From: Deinococcus roseus
GTDB lineage: Bacteria > Deinococcota > Deinococci > Deinococcales > Deinococcaceae
Length of the DNA: 64,000 nt
Direction: 5' to 3'
NCBI RefSeq assembly: GCF_014646895.1
Contig: NZ_BMOD01000001.1
Span: 181,172 to 245,171 of the forward strand
The first letter of the stretch is position 1. Each line of letters opens with the position of its first letter. The position numbers and the translations under genes were made by a program. Below are positions 51,707 through 60,240 of this stretch, one piece after another. The notes beneath the pieces are model-generated. The model did no database searches. It had not been told where the DNA came from and saw only the letters and a program-made list of their open reading frames with translations.

Positions 51707-52027
51707 TCACCTGAGCAGAAAAGGCAAAATGCAGCTCAGGTGTTCCAGTTCAGGCTTTCGGGTTTGCAACTGGGCAAGTCCCTGAGCAGTCAGGTTGTAC
51801 TGTTTCTGCAAGGTGCCTGCCCTGGTGGTGGCATGGAAACCCACAGCAATCTGACCGTGTGCCTCCAGCTGCTGCAATGCCCGTTCCAGATCTTCTGGCT
51901 GCAGGTCAAAGAAACCGCCTGTGCGTTCCTGCACCTGCCTGATCATGGCTGCAGTGATGCAGGGACCAGATTCCAGAAAGCTGAGCAGCAGCACCTGCAG
52001 ATGATCCATGAACCTTGTGGACTCCAT
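51707..52027 (-). CDS. PadR-like winged-helix regulator
   Basis: A 106-aa protein: LQVLLLSFLESGPCITAAMIRQVQERTGGFFDL, DLERALQQLEAHGQIAV, then QKQYNLTAQGLAQLQ, the winged-helix DNA-binding unit of PadR regulators (usually binding AT-rich palindromes). GGAGG is 6 nt before ATG 52027. It lies directly downstream, on the same strand, of a hydrolase gene whose promoter contains a small palindrome. The hydrolase gene is a plausible target. Confidence 0.82.
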   Translation of the reverse strand: MESTRFMDHLQVLLLSFLESGPCITAAMIRQVQERTGGFFDLQPEDLERALQQLEAHGQIAVGFHATTRAGTLQKQYNLTAQGLAQLQTRKPELEHLSCILPFLLR

Positions 52028-52039
52028 TTCAGCCTCCAG

Positions 52040-52074
52040 AAAAGGGCCTGCCCTCCTTGAAGAAGGCAGGCCCT
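52040..52074 (-). terminator. intrinsic terminator of the hydrolase gene
   Basis: AGGGCCTGCC / GGCAGGCCCT stem (52043-52052 with 52065-52074) followed on the minus strand by TTTTCT. It separates the hydrolase from the padR-like gene. Confidence 0.8.
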
Positions 52075-52084
52075 GGTGTGGTGT

Positions 52085-52825
52085 TCAGGGGTTGAGTTGT
52101 TGCAGGAAGTCAAAAGAAGCTTTCTGGTAGACCTCCAGGGTTCTGGGGTCGTTGAAACCCAGGGTGTACCCATCCAGTTCAGGGGCCAGCACCACCTGAC
52201 CTCTCTGGTCAGGCAAACCTTCCAGAATGGCTTCTGCAAGGCCTTTTTCATCTGCAGGGGTGATCATGACCAGCGGAACAGACAGGTTTTTCAGGTTTGC
52301 AGCCACTTCTCCTGTCATGTCGATGCTGCTTGAGCCCGGAGCAAAGGCCACCACACCTTGCACCTGCTCCGGGTGCTGCAAGGCATAAAAGATGGACATC
52401 ATTGAAGAAAACCCATTCCCAAACAACAGGACCTTTTGCTGCCCGGTTTTGGCCTGCATCCATTGGACTGCAGCTGCCAGGTCTTGCATGGCGTCATAGG
52501 CATCTGCCACCGGGGCATGGGTGTGGGTCTGGCAATTTTGCCCATCGCTGCTGATGCGCAGGTCCACATTCAGCACAGCATAACCCTGGTCCTGCAGTTT
52601 CTGGGGAAAGGAGCCGTATTCGCAACGGTTGCGTGGAGGCACCAGCGGATCCAGCGGAGCACCATTCAGCAGGATGATGGCTCCTTTTGGGCTGGCAGGG
52701 GTGTAATAATCTGCGTAGACTTTCACCCCATCGGCGGCCTGCAGATAGACCCCTTCCTGCGCGAAGGCTGGCTGGAAAACAGACGTGCAGGCAAGGGCGA
52801 ACAGAAACATCAGGGGCTTTTTCAT
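52085..52825 (-). CDS. exported alpha/beta-hydrolase-fold protein without catalytic serine
   Basis: A 246-aa protein with a signal peptide (MKKPLMFLFALACTSVFQPAFAQ). The hydrolase fold is clear: GAIILLNGAPLDP, QGYAVLNVDLRIS, and the nucleophile elbow VLLFGNGFSSMMSIFYAL, VPLVMITPADEKG. At the elbow the expected G-x-S-x-G reads G-N-G-F-S: Gly stands in the Ser position. No His is apparent at the usual C-terminal site (PELDGYTLGFND). It is therefore probably non-catalytic or uses a shifted Ser. A role in binding is possible. Confidence 0.82.
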   Translation of the reverse strand: MKKPLMFLFALACTSVFQPAFAQEGVYLQAADGVKVYADYYTPASPKGAIILLNGAPLDPLVPPRNRCEYGSFPQKLQDQGYAVLNVDLRISSDGQNCQTHTHAPVADAYDAMQDLAAAVQWMQAKTGQQKVLLFGNGFSSMMSIFYALQHPEQVQGVVAFAPGSSSIDMTGEVAANLKNLSVPLVMITPADEKGLAEAILEGLPDQRGQVVLAPELDGYTLGFNDPRTLEVYQKASFDFLQQLNP

Positions 52826-52960
52826 GACAATCCTTTCTGCAGAAGCTCAGGCCTCTGCTTGAAACATGGGATGGTTTGCCCCTCGAAAAGGCAACTTCCA
52901 CCCGAAGGGGTGATGTGTGGGCTTCCTGCATGGCATGTTCAGCAGGGTTCGGTTGATTTT

Positions 52961-52995
52961 AGTATAGATAAACGATATCGGATTTCGATAATCAA
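52961..52995 (-). promoter_or_regulatory. promoter with nested palindrome upstream of the hydrolase gene
   Basis: On the minus strand TTGATT (52995-52990), a 17-bp spacer and TTTATC (52972-52967), with TATACT (52966-52961) as an alternative -10. The inverted repeat TATCG-N5-CGATA (52976-52990) fills the spacer and is a candidate binding site for the adjacent PadR-like regulator. Confidence 0.5.
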
Positions 52996-53035
52996 GTCAA
53001 GAGCCTCGTCAACAACCTCATCAAGGGCCTTCAGC

Positions 53036-53058
53036 AAAAACACACCCTTGCGGGTGTG
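53036..53058 (-). terminator. intrinsic terminator after the tRNA-like sequence
   Basis: CACACCC / GGGTGTG stem with a 4-nt loop, followed on the minus strand by T5. Confidence 0.8.
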
Positions 53059-53060
53059 CT

Positions 53061-53147
53061 GGGCGTGTAGGATTCGAACCCACGGTGAATGGTGGATCAT
53101 GAGGACATCCTTTCAGCGACTCCCCACATTCGGCCACTCGATATATT
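53061..53147 (-). pseudogene. degenerate class II (Ser-like) tRNA
   Basis: On the minus strand the D-arm-like CGAGTGGCCGAATGTGGGGAG aligns with the D region of the intact tRNA-Ser at 62541. A possible anticodon loop CTGAAAG follows, a variable-arm region, and a good T-arm GTGGG-TTCGAAT-CCTAC. The acceptor 3' strand ACGCCCA has no complementary 5' partner, and the anticodon stem does not pair. It is followed by a terminator, as a tRNA gene would be. Read as a decayed or recombined tRNA gene. Confidence 0.5.
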
Positions 53148-53158
53148 CGGTCAAACTG

Positions 53159-54076
53159 TCAAGCGCCTGTCAACAGGGGATCAGGTTCCAGATCCCACTC
53201 CTCCTCAAATCCATTGGGTGCCCGGCAGATGATGTATTCTGCAGGATATTTGTGCAGCCAGTGCTGTAAACCTTCCAGCGTTTCAGTGCCGGAAGCAAGA
53301 TACGCTGCCAGCAGGTCCATCTCCTGCAATTCCAGATCTGAGAGGTCTTCCACATCGCGCCAGAATTCGGGTGGACCTTCCCAGAGCAGCAACTCGATTA
53401 TGTTCAGGGACCACAGTTCGTGCAACAGGTTCCCCCGAATGAAACCCGGCCCACCAATGGGTGAACCTGGAAAGATGGCGTAATGCCAGGGGTCAATTTT
53501 GCCTGCCCTGTAAAGCTGCCAGGCTTCTGCAGCCGTCACAAACACGGTGGGATCAAAAGGCATGTCGAGGGGATCAAAGCCCAGTTGCACGGCATCTTGC
53601 TGCAACTGGTCCAGTTGGGGATCCACCCGCACCCAGCGCTCACCGTTCCAGTGCTCGCTGATCACATGGTCATGCCAGTGTCCAGCCCTGAAATATCCTG
53701 CAAAGCCCACCCTGCTGCGGGCAGGAATTTCCTGGGCACGCAACAGGGCCGTGAAAAACAGGGAGAAATCCCTGCAACACCCAAGATGCCGCTGTTGAGG
53801 CACTGCCTGATCGGTCAGCTGGAATCCTGCCTGCTGTCTGGCCTTCAAGAGGCTGTCGATGCGTCGGGTGTTGATCTGCTGCAGTTTTTCTGCAGTGCCC
53901 TCGGTGTGGTAGGCCCCCAGCCAGCCATAATGCAGCAGGTGTTGCTGTGCGATTTCTGCCAGCCGGGAGAGGGCCCAGTCGGGTTGCACTTCCAGCAGTT
54001 CCGACTGGGAGAACGGGCTCTGGGCACGGTAAAAATCCAGCAGATCTGCAGTCGGTTTGAAGTCTGTCTGTTGCAT
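53159..54076 (-). CDS. transglutaminase-like cysteine protein
   Basis: A 305-aa cytosolic protein from ATG 54076; TACCTT lies 6 nt upstream. The papain-like transglutaminase core is complete: Cys in LGCCRDFSLFFTALLRAQEIPARSRVGFAGYF, His in HWHDHVISEHW, and Asp in RWVRVDPQLDQL. Flanking helices are uncharacterised. Such proteins are peptidases or cross-linkers of unknown specificity. The last gene on this strand before the degenerate tRNA. Confidence 0.85.
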   Translation of the reverse strand: MQQTDFKPTADLLDFYRAQSPFSQSELLEVQPDWALSRLAEIAQQHLLHYGWLGAYHTEGTAEKLQQINTRRIDSLLKARQQAGFQLTDQAVPQQRHLGCCRDFSLFFTALLRAQEIPARSRVGFAGYFRAGHWHDHVISEHWNGERWVRVDPQLDQLQQDAVQLGFDPLDMPFDPTVFVTAAEAWQLYRAGKIDPWHYAIFPGSPIGGPGFIRGNLLHELWSLNIIELLLWEGPPEFWRDVEDLSDLELQEMDLLAAYLASGTETLEGLQHWLHKYPAEYIICRAPNGFEEEWDLEPDPLLTGA

Positions 54077-54182
54077 GTCTGTAAGGTAAACCCTGACCAA
54101 AGGGCAGAGTCAACCCACAGAGTAAGCCCGCAGAGTCAAGCCCGCAAGAAAGCACCCTCTGTTCAGACCCTTAAGATGAGGC

Positions 54183-55052
54183 ATGTCCCATGCTCAGGAG
54201 ATTTCAAACCTTTCAAACCTTTCAAACCTTTCCCCTGCTTCGGAAGCCCTGCTGCAAGCCTGCATTGACAATTACGTCCAGATGTTTCCTGTGGGGCTTT
54301 ACCCGGCCCTGCTGGTTCATGATGGGCCAGATCTGGCTTATCGGATCAGTGGATTTCCTGTGGCTCCCCTCAATTCGGTGGTGCGCTCCATTTTCGATGA
54401 AGAAACGGCTGAGGAGCGCATCAACAAGATGTTTCAGGAATTCCAGGAGCGCCAGATTCCTTTCAACTGGCTGATCACCCCCGAGAGCCGCCCACTGGAC
54501 CTGAAAGACCGCCTGCTGGCCCAGGGAATGGAACTGGATGGCGAGCTGATCCCGATGGGCCGTTCACTGGAAAACCTGCCCGAACTGCAGCTTCCTGAAG
54601 GTTTTCACATCGAACAGGTGTGCACCGATCGGCAACTGGAAGACTGGGCAAAAGTGGGTCAGGTCAGTTTTCATTTGCCTCCTCAGGCTGTTGAAATCCG
54701 ACTGGCACAGTTTTCACGGGTGCTGGAATCTGATTTGTGGCCGGTTCGGTTGTATGTGGGGTCCTGGGAAGGTCAGCCCGCATGCACCAGCGGGGTGCGC
54801 CTGACCCCTGGCAGTGCAGGTCTGTATTTCGTGGGCACCCTGCCTGGACACACCCGCCGTGGGCTGGGCACCCTGATGACCCTGCATCCGCTGCTGGAAG
54901 CCCGCAAACTCGGGCACCGGGTGGGGGTGTTGCTGTCCTCCAGAGCGGGTCTGAAAGTTTATGAGCGGCTGGGGTTCGAACGGCTGGGGACATTTCAGAT
55001 CTACACGAAAGAGCAGGCCAGCGTTCCACAGGCAGCAGCTTCTTCAGATTGA
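54183..55052 (+). CDS. GNAT-family N-acetyltransferase
   Basis: A 289-aa protein with a C-terminal GNAT domain. The acetyl-CoA loop is in AGLYFVGTLPGHTRRGLGTLMTLHPLLEARKLG (R-x-x-G-x-G/A), followed by LKVYERLGFERLGTFQIY. The N-terminal half is a degenerate second acetyltransferase-like domain. A 9-bp DNA repeat TTTCAAACC, three times in tandem (54202-54228), encodes the NLSNLSNLS stretch near residue 10. The substrate is unknown. Confidence 0.85.
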   Translation: MSHAQEISNLSNLSNLSPASEALLQACIDNYVQMFPVGLYPALLVHDGPDLAYRISGFPVAPLNSVVRSIFDEETAEERINKMFQEFQERQIPFNWLITPESRPLDLKDRLLAQGMELDGELIPMGRSLENLPELQLPEGFHIEQVCTDRQLEDWAKVGQVSFHLPPQAVEIRLAQFSRVLESDLWPVRLYVGSWEGQPACTSGVRLTPGSAGLYFVGTLPGHTRRGLGTLMTLHPLLEARKLGHRVGVLLSSRAGLKVYERLGFERLGTFQIYTKEQASVPQAAASSD

Positions 55053-55078
55053 ATACCTGCTGCTTTATGCTGGTGTAG

Positions 55079-55594
55079 ATGCACCTGTCCTCCAACTTCC
55101 CCGGGCTGCATGCCTTCATTCTGGAACAGTTTGAGTTGCCCCTCACTTCCATTCATGGGCCTTCCCACTGGGCACGGGTGGAGCGCATCGGTCAGAGGCT
55201 GGCCCAGCACAGCACGGCAGATCCAGTGGTGCTGGAACTGTTCAGCCTGCTGCACGATTCCAGGCGCACCAATGACGGCTGGGATCTGGAGCATGGCCCG
55301 GAAGCCGCACAGGCCATGGTGAAATGGCGTGGCACCCATTTTGACTGCAGCGACGACCAATTCAACTTACTGCAATACGCAGTGCAACACCACACCACTG
55401 GCAGGCCCACCCCAATGGTCACCATTGGGGCCTGCTGGGACAGTGACCGTCTGGACCTGATGCGGGTGGGCATCCGGCCTGACCCCGGATACCTCAGCCT
55501 CCCCCATTCCAGGGAGCCTGAGACCCTCCTGTGGGCCATCAACCAGTCCTTGCAGGAAATGTACCCGGGAACGAAAGAGATCACCCGGCTTTAA
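55079..55594 (+). CDS. HD-domain-like protein
   Basis: A 171-aa protein. SIHGPSHWARVERIGQRLAQ, VVLELFSLLHDSRRTNDG, and LLQYAVQHHTTG reproduce the H...HD...H pattern of HD metal-dependent phosphohydrolases; a final Asp is in GACWDSDRLDLMRVG. Activity is probably on a phosphate ester, unidentified. TATGCT is 7 nt from ATG, again leaderless-like. Convergent with the aldo/keto reductase. Confidence 0.82.
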   Translation: MHLSSNFPGLHAFILEQFELPLTSIHGPSHWARVERIGQRLAQHSTADPVVLELFSLLHDSRRTNDGWDLEHGPEAAQAMVKWRGTHFDCSDDQFNLLQYAVQHHTTGRPTPMVTIGACWDSDRLDLMRVGIRPDPGYLSLPHSREPETLLWAINQSLQEMYPGTKEITRL

Positions 55595-55620
55595 GGCACA
55601 GGTGATCTCTGAACACTTGC

Positions 55621-56643
55621 TCAGCCAGGGAGGTGTTCCAGTTCCTCTGAAACCAGCCCTTTGTGTTGCAATTCCTTCCAGAAATCTGCAGGAATGGAGG
55701 TCTGGTAATCCTGCAGGTTGCTTTGCAGCTGTTCCAGGTTCCTGACCCCCAGCAGCACCGAGGCCACAGCAGGGTGGGCCAGTGGGAATTGCATGGCAGC
55801 AGCCTTGATGGAAATGCCGTAATGGTCACACAAATCCTTGATGGCCAGGGCACGCTGCAGCATCAGTTCCGGGGCCTGGGAATAGTTGTATTTCGCATCC
55901 GGGGTGGGATTCGCCAGCAATCCGCTGTTGAATACCCCTCCCACAATGATTTTTGCGCCTTTTTCAATGCAGGTTTGCAGCAGAGGCAGGCTGTGCTGTT
56001 CCAGCAGGGTGTAGCGCCCGGCCAGCAGGAACACATCAAAATCTCCGGCCAGCAGGAGCTCGTGGGGCATTTCCCACTGGTTCATGCCTGCTCCAATGCC
56101 TTTCACCAGCCCCTGGTCCCGCAGTTCGGTCAGGGCGCGGTAAGCTCCATCCATCAGTTCAGAGGCGGTGACCCCCACCGAATCCGGGTCATGGATGAAC
56201 ACCAGATCCAGGCTGTCCATTTGCATGCGCTGCAGGGTTTCCTCAAAGCTGCGCATCACCCCGTCGTAACTGAAGTCATAGACCACGTTGTAAGGCAAAG
56301 ACGTTTTGAACACCCGCTCTCCGTCTTCCATCAACTGGGTCGGGTGGGGTGGAATGCCTTCCCTGAGCAGGCGGCCCACCTTGCTGGACACGGTGAAGCC
56401 CGATTTTTGCTTCAAGAAGTCACCCAGGCGGATTTCGGATTCTCCAAAGCCATACCAGGGTGCGGTGTCGTAAAAACGAATGCCCGCATCCCATGCAGCC
56501 TGAAAAACCGCTCTGGCATCGCTTTCCTCAACGGGCCTGAACAGACCTCCCTGCACCGAGGCCCCCAGGCCCAGGCGGGTGACGGTGGCCCCACGGCCCA
56601 CAGCAACGGTTTCGGTCAGTGGTGGTGTACGGAATGATGGCAT
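55621..56643 (-). CDS. aldo/keto reductase
   Basis: A 340-aa (beta/alpha)8 oxidoreductase of the D-threo-aldose/L-fucose dehydrogenase type. Catalytic set: Asp59 and Tyr64 in IRFYDTAPWYGFGESE, Lys in TVSSKVGRLL and His in LVFIHDPDSV. The NADP-binding end is ASVLLGVRNLEQLQSN. ATG 56643 is favoured because AGGAGG lies 6 nt upstream; ATG 56646 would be too close. It oxidises or reduces a sugar-like substrate. The substrate is unknown. Confidence 0.9.
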   Translation of the reverse strand: MPSFRTPPLTETVAVGRGATVTRLGLGASVQGGLFRPVEESDARAVFQAAWDAGIRFYDTAPWYGFGESEIRLGDFLKQKSGFTVSSKVGRLLREGIPPHPTQLMEDGERVFKTSLPYNVVYDFSYDGVMRSFEETLQRMQMDSLDLVFIHDPDSVGVTASELMDGAYRALTELRDQGLVKGIGAGMNQWEMPHELLLAGDFDVFLLAGRYTLLEQHSLPLLQTCIEKGAKIIVGGVFNSGLLANPTPDAKYNYSQAPELMLQRALAIKDLCDHYGISIKAAAMQFPLAHPAVASVLLGVRNLEQLQSNLQDYQTSIPADFWKELQHKGLVSEELEHLPG

Positions 56644-56718
56644 CATGAACCTCCTGAATCCTGCGTTGATCTCAGGATCCAGCATACCCGAGATCGGGTG
56701 AGGCTCAGGAACGAAAAC

Positions 56719-57135
56719 TCACCCTTCCAGTTGCATCAGGGGCTGCGCGGCCACATCTGCCAGCGTGAACTCGTTGAGTTTGGCGTAAAAAGCCTCTCTG
56801 GCATCAATGAGCACGCATTTCAGTTTGCAGTTGCCCCTTAAAGGACAGGGACCAATGTTGCAGTCGATGATGTCTGCCTGCGGTTCGGTCAGGCGAACCA
56901 GATCTCCCAGCCGGACTTCAGAGGGGTTTTTGGCCAGCCGAATGCCGCCATTTTTGCCTTTGCTTCCCTGAATGATGCCCATCTTGGAGAGGGAATGGGC
57001 CACTTTGTTGAGGTGGTTGTAAGGCACATTGAACCGGTCCGCCACCTCCTGCACCGTGGCCCTTCCCTGTTCAGGGACTTGCATCAGGTGCATCAGCAAA
57101 CGCAGGCTGAGGTCGGTAAAGCGGGTCACTTGCAT
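56719..57135 (-). CDS. nsrR: Rrf2-family nitric-oxide-sensing repressor NsrR
   Basis: A 138-aa winged-helix Fe-S regulator, close to E. coli NsrR over its length: MQVTRFTDLSLRLLMHL, LSKMGIIQGSKGKNGGIRL, then cysteines Cys92, Cys97 and Cys103 in DCNIGPCPLRGNCKLKC, the same spacing as NsrR Cys91/96/102 (an additional Cys107 follows). It loses DNA binding when the cluster reacts with NO. The window also contains hmp with an NsrR-type palindrome, supporting the assignment. IscR is unlikely, since its cysteine spacing differs. Confidence 0.9.
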   Translation of the reverse strand: MQVTRFTDLSLRLLMHLMQVPEQGRATVQEVADRFNVPYNHLNKVAHSLSKMGIIQGSKGKNGGIRLAKNPSEVRLGDLVRLTEPQADIIDCNIGPCPLRGNCKLKCVLIDAREAFYAKLNEFTLADVAAQPLMQLEG

Positions 57136-57307
57136 GGGTCAGACATCACCTTTCCTGATGATGCCTCACAGTAACAAATCGCAAGGGCAAAAGACATGGG
57201 TTGCAACGCTTTTCAGTGCAGCAGGGCTTAAGGTTTTCGTTTCCTTTTCTGGAAAAATCAACCCCCCCAAAGTGACATCAAAACCTTTGCCCTGCAAGGC
57301 CAGCAGG

Positions 57308-57838
57308 TCATTTGTTCAGGAACACAATGTCATCCAGAAAAAAATCGGACCTTGCACTGGAGTAATTCTGGAACACCACGCCTGCAATCCAGGTGGGGTT
57401 TCCCAGTTCGGACAGTGGAATTTCGTAATAGGTCCAGGTGTTCTTGTAAGCCGTGATGGGCATGGCTTTGTCTGAAAGCAACACATCATTTTCATCTGCA
57501 GGGGCGGCTTTGGAGGCCATCACCACCAGCAACTGGTGGTTCTCGGTGGGGCCACCATTCACCCAGAAGCCCATTTTGCGGATGTCTGCTTTGTTCATGA
57601 CCTGTCCGGTGTGCAGGTAAAGTCCGGTCCAGTCTCCCTGATAAGCCAGTTTGATGCTGTATTTTCCAGACCACACCACACTGGTGCTGGAAAAATCCAG
57701 GGTGGTGTCCCAGGACCAGTTTTCCCATTTTGGACCCAGTGCATCCCGGTAGGCAACAACATCTCTGGAAGGCACTGTGAACTGCATGCATCCGGTGGTC
57801 AGCAGGCCAAGAACAGCAAGCCACACAACTTTTTTCAT
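57308..57838 (-). CDS. lipoprotein with jelly-roll (carbohydrate-binding-like) domain
   Basis: A 176-aa exported protein. The signal peptide MKKVVWLAVLGLLTTGC ends in a TTGC lipobox. The mature part is a beta-sandwich with aromatic-rich strands (WENWSWDTTLDFSSTSVVWSG, YSIKLAYQGDWTGLYL, FWVNGGPTENHQLLVVM) resembling galactose-binding/cellulase-type CBMs. SDFFLDDIVFLNK closes the fold in CBM fashion. It probably binds a sugar or polymer; the ligand is unknown. Monocistronic. Confidence 0.78.
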   Translation of the reverse strand: MKKVVWLAVLGLLTTGCMQFTVPSRDVVAYRDALGPKWENWSWDTTLDFSSTSVVWSGKYSIKLAYQGDWTGLYLHTGQVMNKADIRKMGFWVNGGPTENHQLLVVMASKAAPADENDVLLSDKAMPITAYKNTWTYYEIPLSELGNPTWIAGVVFQNYSSARSDFFLDDIVFLNK

Positions 57839-57886
57839 TGGGCTCCTTTGCTGTCATTATTGTAGTACAGGTTGCAAAACAGATGC

Positions 57887-59038
57887 CTACAGAACAAAGT
57901 AGCCCACAACAGCCCCTCCCAGCACCACCAGATGGGCCGGGATTTTCAGCAGGTGCAAGAGCACAAAACTGAGAATCACCCACAAAAATTCCAGCACGGT
58001 GTGGGGTCGGATGGTGAGGGCAGCGTCCAGCAGTGCTGCACCCAGCAATCCCACCACTGCAGCATTCACACCCCGCAAAGCAGCTTGCAAGAGGGGCAGG
58101 GCTTTGATGCTGTTCCAGACAGGCATGATGGCCAGCACCAACAGCAGTGCAGGCAGAAAGATGCCAGAAGTGGCCACCAGACCTCCCAGCACAGGATGGA
58201 CTTCAGGAAAAGTGGCCCCCAGAAAGGTGCTGATGGCAAACACCGGTCCCGGAATGGCCTGTGCAGCTCCATAAGCGCCCAGAAATTGCTCCGGAGTCAG
58301 CCACACAGAGATGGGCTGCAGGAGGGGCAACACCACGTGTCCTCCTCCGAACACCAGGCTGCCTGTGCGGTACATCAGGCCAAACAGATGCAAAATGGGA
58401 GAAAAAGCCAGCAAGGGCAATCCCACCAGCAAGGTCGTGGCAAGTCCCAGGTAAATTCCGGTCCTGTGCAAGTTCAGGTTGTTGCTGAGAGGTGGCTTCT
58501 CCTGCTCTGCTGGTCTGAACTGCCAGATGCCATAAAGCCCTCCCAGTGCAATCACCAGCAAGCTGGTCCAGGCTGTGGGAAGCAAAAGCATCAACAGGCC
58601 GCTGATCAGGGCAATCAGGCGGCGGGTGTTGTCCGGGGCCAGGGTGCGGGCCATGCCCAGCACAGCACTGAGGATCACCCCCAGCGTCAGCAAACTGAGG
58701 GCACGCACCAGACCACCACTGAGAAACTGGTTGGCCCCCAGGGCCAGGGCCAGCATGATCAGCGCAGATGGTGTGGTGAAGCCCACCCAGGCCAGCACAG
58801 CCCCAAGTGTGCCCGCCCGCAATTTGCCCAGGCACATGCCCACCTGGCTGCTGGAGGGACCGGGCAAAAAGGTGCACAGGGCCACCAGATCCGCATAATC
58901 TGAATCTGACAGCCATTTTTTGCGCTCCACAAATTCCTGCCTGAAGTAACCCAGATGGGCCACCGGTCCCCCAAAACTGCTGCAGCCCAATCTCAAAAAA
59001 GTCAGCAAAACGTCCAGCGCTGGATGCATGCTGTTCAT
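57887..59038 (-). CDS. chrA: chromate transporter (CHR family)
   Basis: A 383-aa bidomain ChrA with about ten TMs. Each half bears the family signature: N-terminal GCSSFGGPVAHLGYFRQEFVERKKWLSDSDYADLVALCTFLPGPSSSQ, and C-terminal TGSLVFGGGHVVLPLLQ. It exports chromate, or possibly another oxyanion, from the cytosol. No chrB regulator is adjacent. The start is MNSMHPALDVL; an alternative Met lies 4 residues in. Confidence 0.93.
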   Translation of the reverse strand: MNSMHPALDVLLTFLRLGCSSFGGPVAHLGYFRQEFVERKKWLSDSDYADLVALCTFLPGPSSSQVGMCLGKLRAGTLGAVLAWVGFTTPSALIMLALALGANQFLSGGLVRALSLLTLGVILSAVLGMARTLAPDNTRRLIALISGLLMLLLPTAWTSLLVIALGGLYGIWQFRPAEQEKPPLSNNLNLHRTGIYLGLATTLLVGLPLLAFSPILHLFGLMYRTGSLVFGGGHVVLPLLQPISVWLTPEQFLGAYGAAQAIPGPVFAISTFLGATFPEVHPVLGGLVATSGIFLPALLLVLAIMPVWNSIKALPLLQAALRGVNAAVVGLLGAALLDAALTIRPHTVLEFLWVILSFVLLHLLKIPAHLVVLGGAVVGYFVL

Positions 59039-59118
59039 GCTAACCGTTCAGGTTCAAAACCGTGTGCTGCTGTTCTGCGCAACTGCCAGAAGTTGTCCAG
59101 AAGTTTTGCTGCCTCACA

Positions 59119-60117
59119 TCATCTGGCCCGAGAAGCAGACTCCCGGATCACCAGTTGAGGGGTGATTTTTTCCAGCACCACCTCTTCATCGTTGAGGAGG
59201 TTCAGCAAGGCGGTGGTGGCCGCCAGTCCCAGTTCATGCATGGGTTGCCGCACGGTGGTGAGGGGCGGCATCATGTACTCGGAGTTGCGGGTGTCATCAA
59301 AGCCCACCAGGGAGACTTCTTCAGGGACCCGGATGCCCCGGCGGTACAGGGCAAGCCTGGCCCCGTAAGCCATCTGGTCGTTGGCCGCAAAGATCGCGGT
59401 GAACATGGTGCGCGATTCCAGCAGGGTGGCCACGGCAAGGCTTCCCGAGGCCTCCTGAAAATCCCCATGCACAATCAGTTTCTCGTCGATGTCCATGCCA
59501 AATTCCTTGTGGGCATCGTAGTAGCCCCTCAGGCGTTCACGGGCATCAATGTGCTCATGGGGGCCAGCAATGTGGGCGATGCGTCGGTGCCCCAGGTCAA
59601 AGAGGTACTTGACCAGATTGCGTGCTCCGGCGTAATTGTCAATCAAGACAGAGTGCTGCTCAAACCCTGGAATGGTGCGCCCGATGGTGATGATGGGCAT
59701 GGATTCTGCCAGAGCACCGAGAGAATCCCCTTCCAGGTGACCTCCCATGATGATCAGACCATCCACCCGGCCCACCAGACGCTGAATCGCCACCGCTTCA
59801 TCTTCGGGTTGCCAGTGTCCATCCATGAACACCGGGACGTAATCGGTGCCCCTCAGGGCTTCCTGCACCCCCAGCAATGCCGAGCCATAAAACGGACTGG
59901 CAATGTCCTGCGTCAAGACCCCGATGGAGAGGGTGCGGCCCTGCACCAGGCCTTTGGCCACCAGGTTGGGCTGGTATTTGAGCTGTGCAATGGCCTCTTC
60001 CACCTGCTTGCGTTTTTTCTCGCTGACCCGCGCTGTGCCAGCCACAATTCTGGACACCGTGCTGGGGGAAACCCCGGCAGCCTCGGCAACGTCCAACAAA
60101 GTCACTTTCTTCTTCAT
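59119..60117 (-). CDS. LacI-family transcriptional regulator
   Basis: A 332-aa repressor. The N-terminal HTH MKKKVTLLDVAEAAGVSPSTVSRIVAGTARVSEKKRKQV with hinge LKYQPNLVAKGL is followed by a periplasmic-binding-protein-type sugar domain (GRTLSIGVLTQDIASPFYGS, DGLIIMGGHLEG, VGFDDTRNSEYMMPPLTTV). It represses a sugar-uptake or metabolism operon; the target is not evident here. The start at ATG 60117 fits the HTH; an extension is possible. The MFS gene behind it (minus strand) is not obviously a sugar transporter. Confidence 0.93.
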   Translation of the reverse strand: MKKKVTLLDVAEAAGVSPSTVSRIVAGTARVSEKKRKQVEEAIAQLKYQPNLVAKGLVQGRTLSIGVLTQDIASPFYGSALLGVQEALRGTDYVPVFMDGHWQPEDEAVAIQRLVGRVDGLIIMGGHLEGDSLGALAESMPIITIGRTIPGFEQHSVLIDNYAGARNLVKYLFDLGHRRIAHIAGPHEHIDARERLRGYYDAHKEFGMDIDEKLIVHGDFQEASGSLAVATLLESRTMFTAIFAANDQMAYGARLALYRRGIRVPEEVSLVGFDDTRNSEYMMPPLTTVRQPMHELGLAATTALLNLLNDEEVVLEKITPQLVIRESASRAR

Positions 60118-60240
60118 GCCCGCCTCTTTTTCAGTGAAGACCATTCAAGTGGGTGAACCTGTTTTCAGAGGCTCAAATCAATGCAAGCGAGGAAAGGTCT
60201 TTTGAACCCGGCCAGGGCACTCAGGTTTTGCTGCCCTGCG

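Noticed and set aside
57136..57200. NsrR autoregulatory site upstream of nsrR
   Set aside because: An imperfect GCATCATC / GTGATGTC arrangement is visible but does not match the NsrR consensus.
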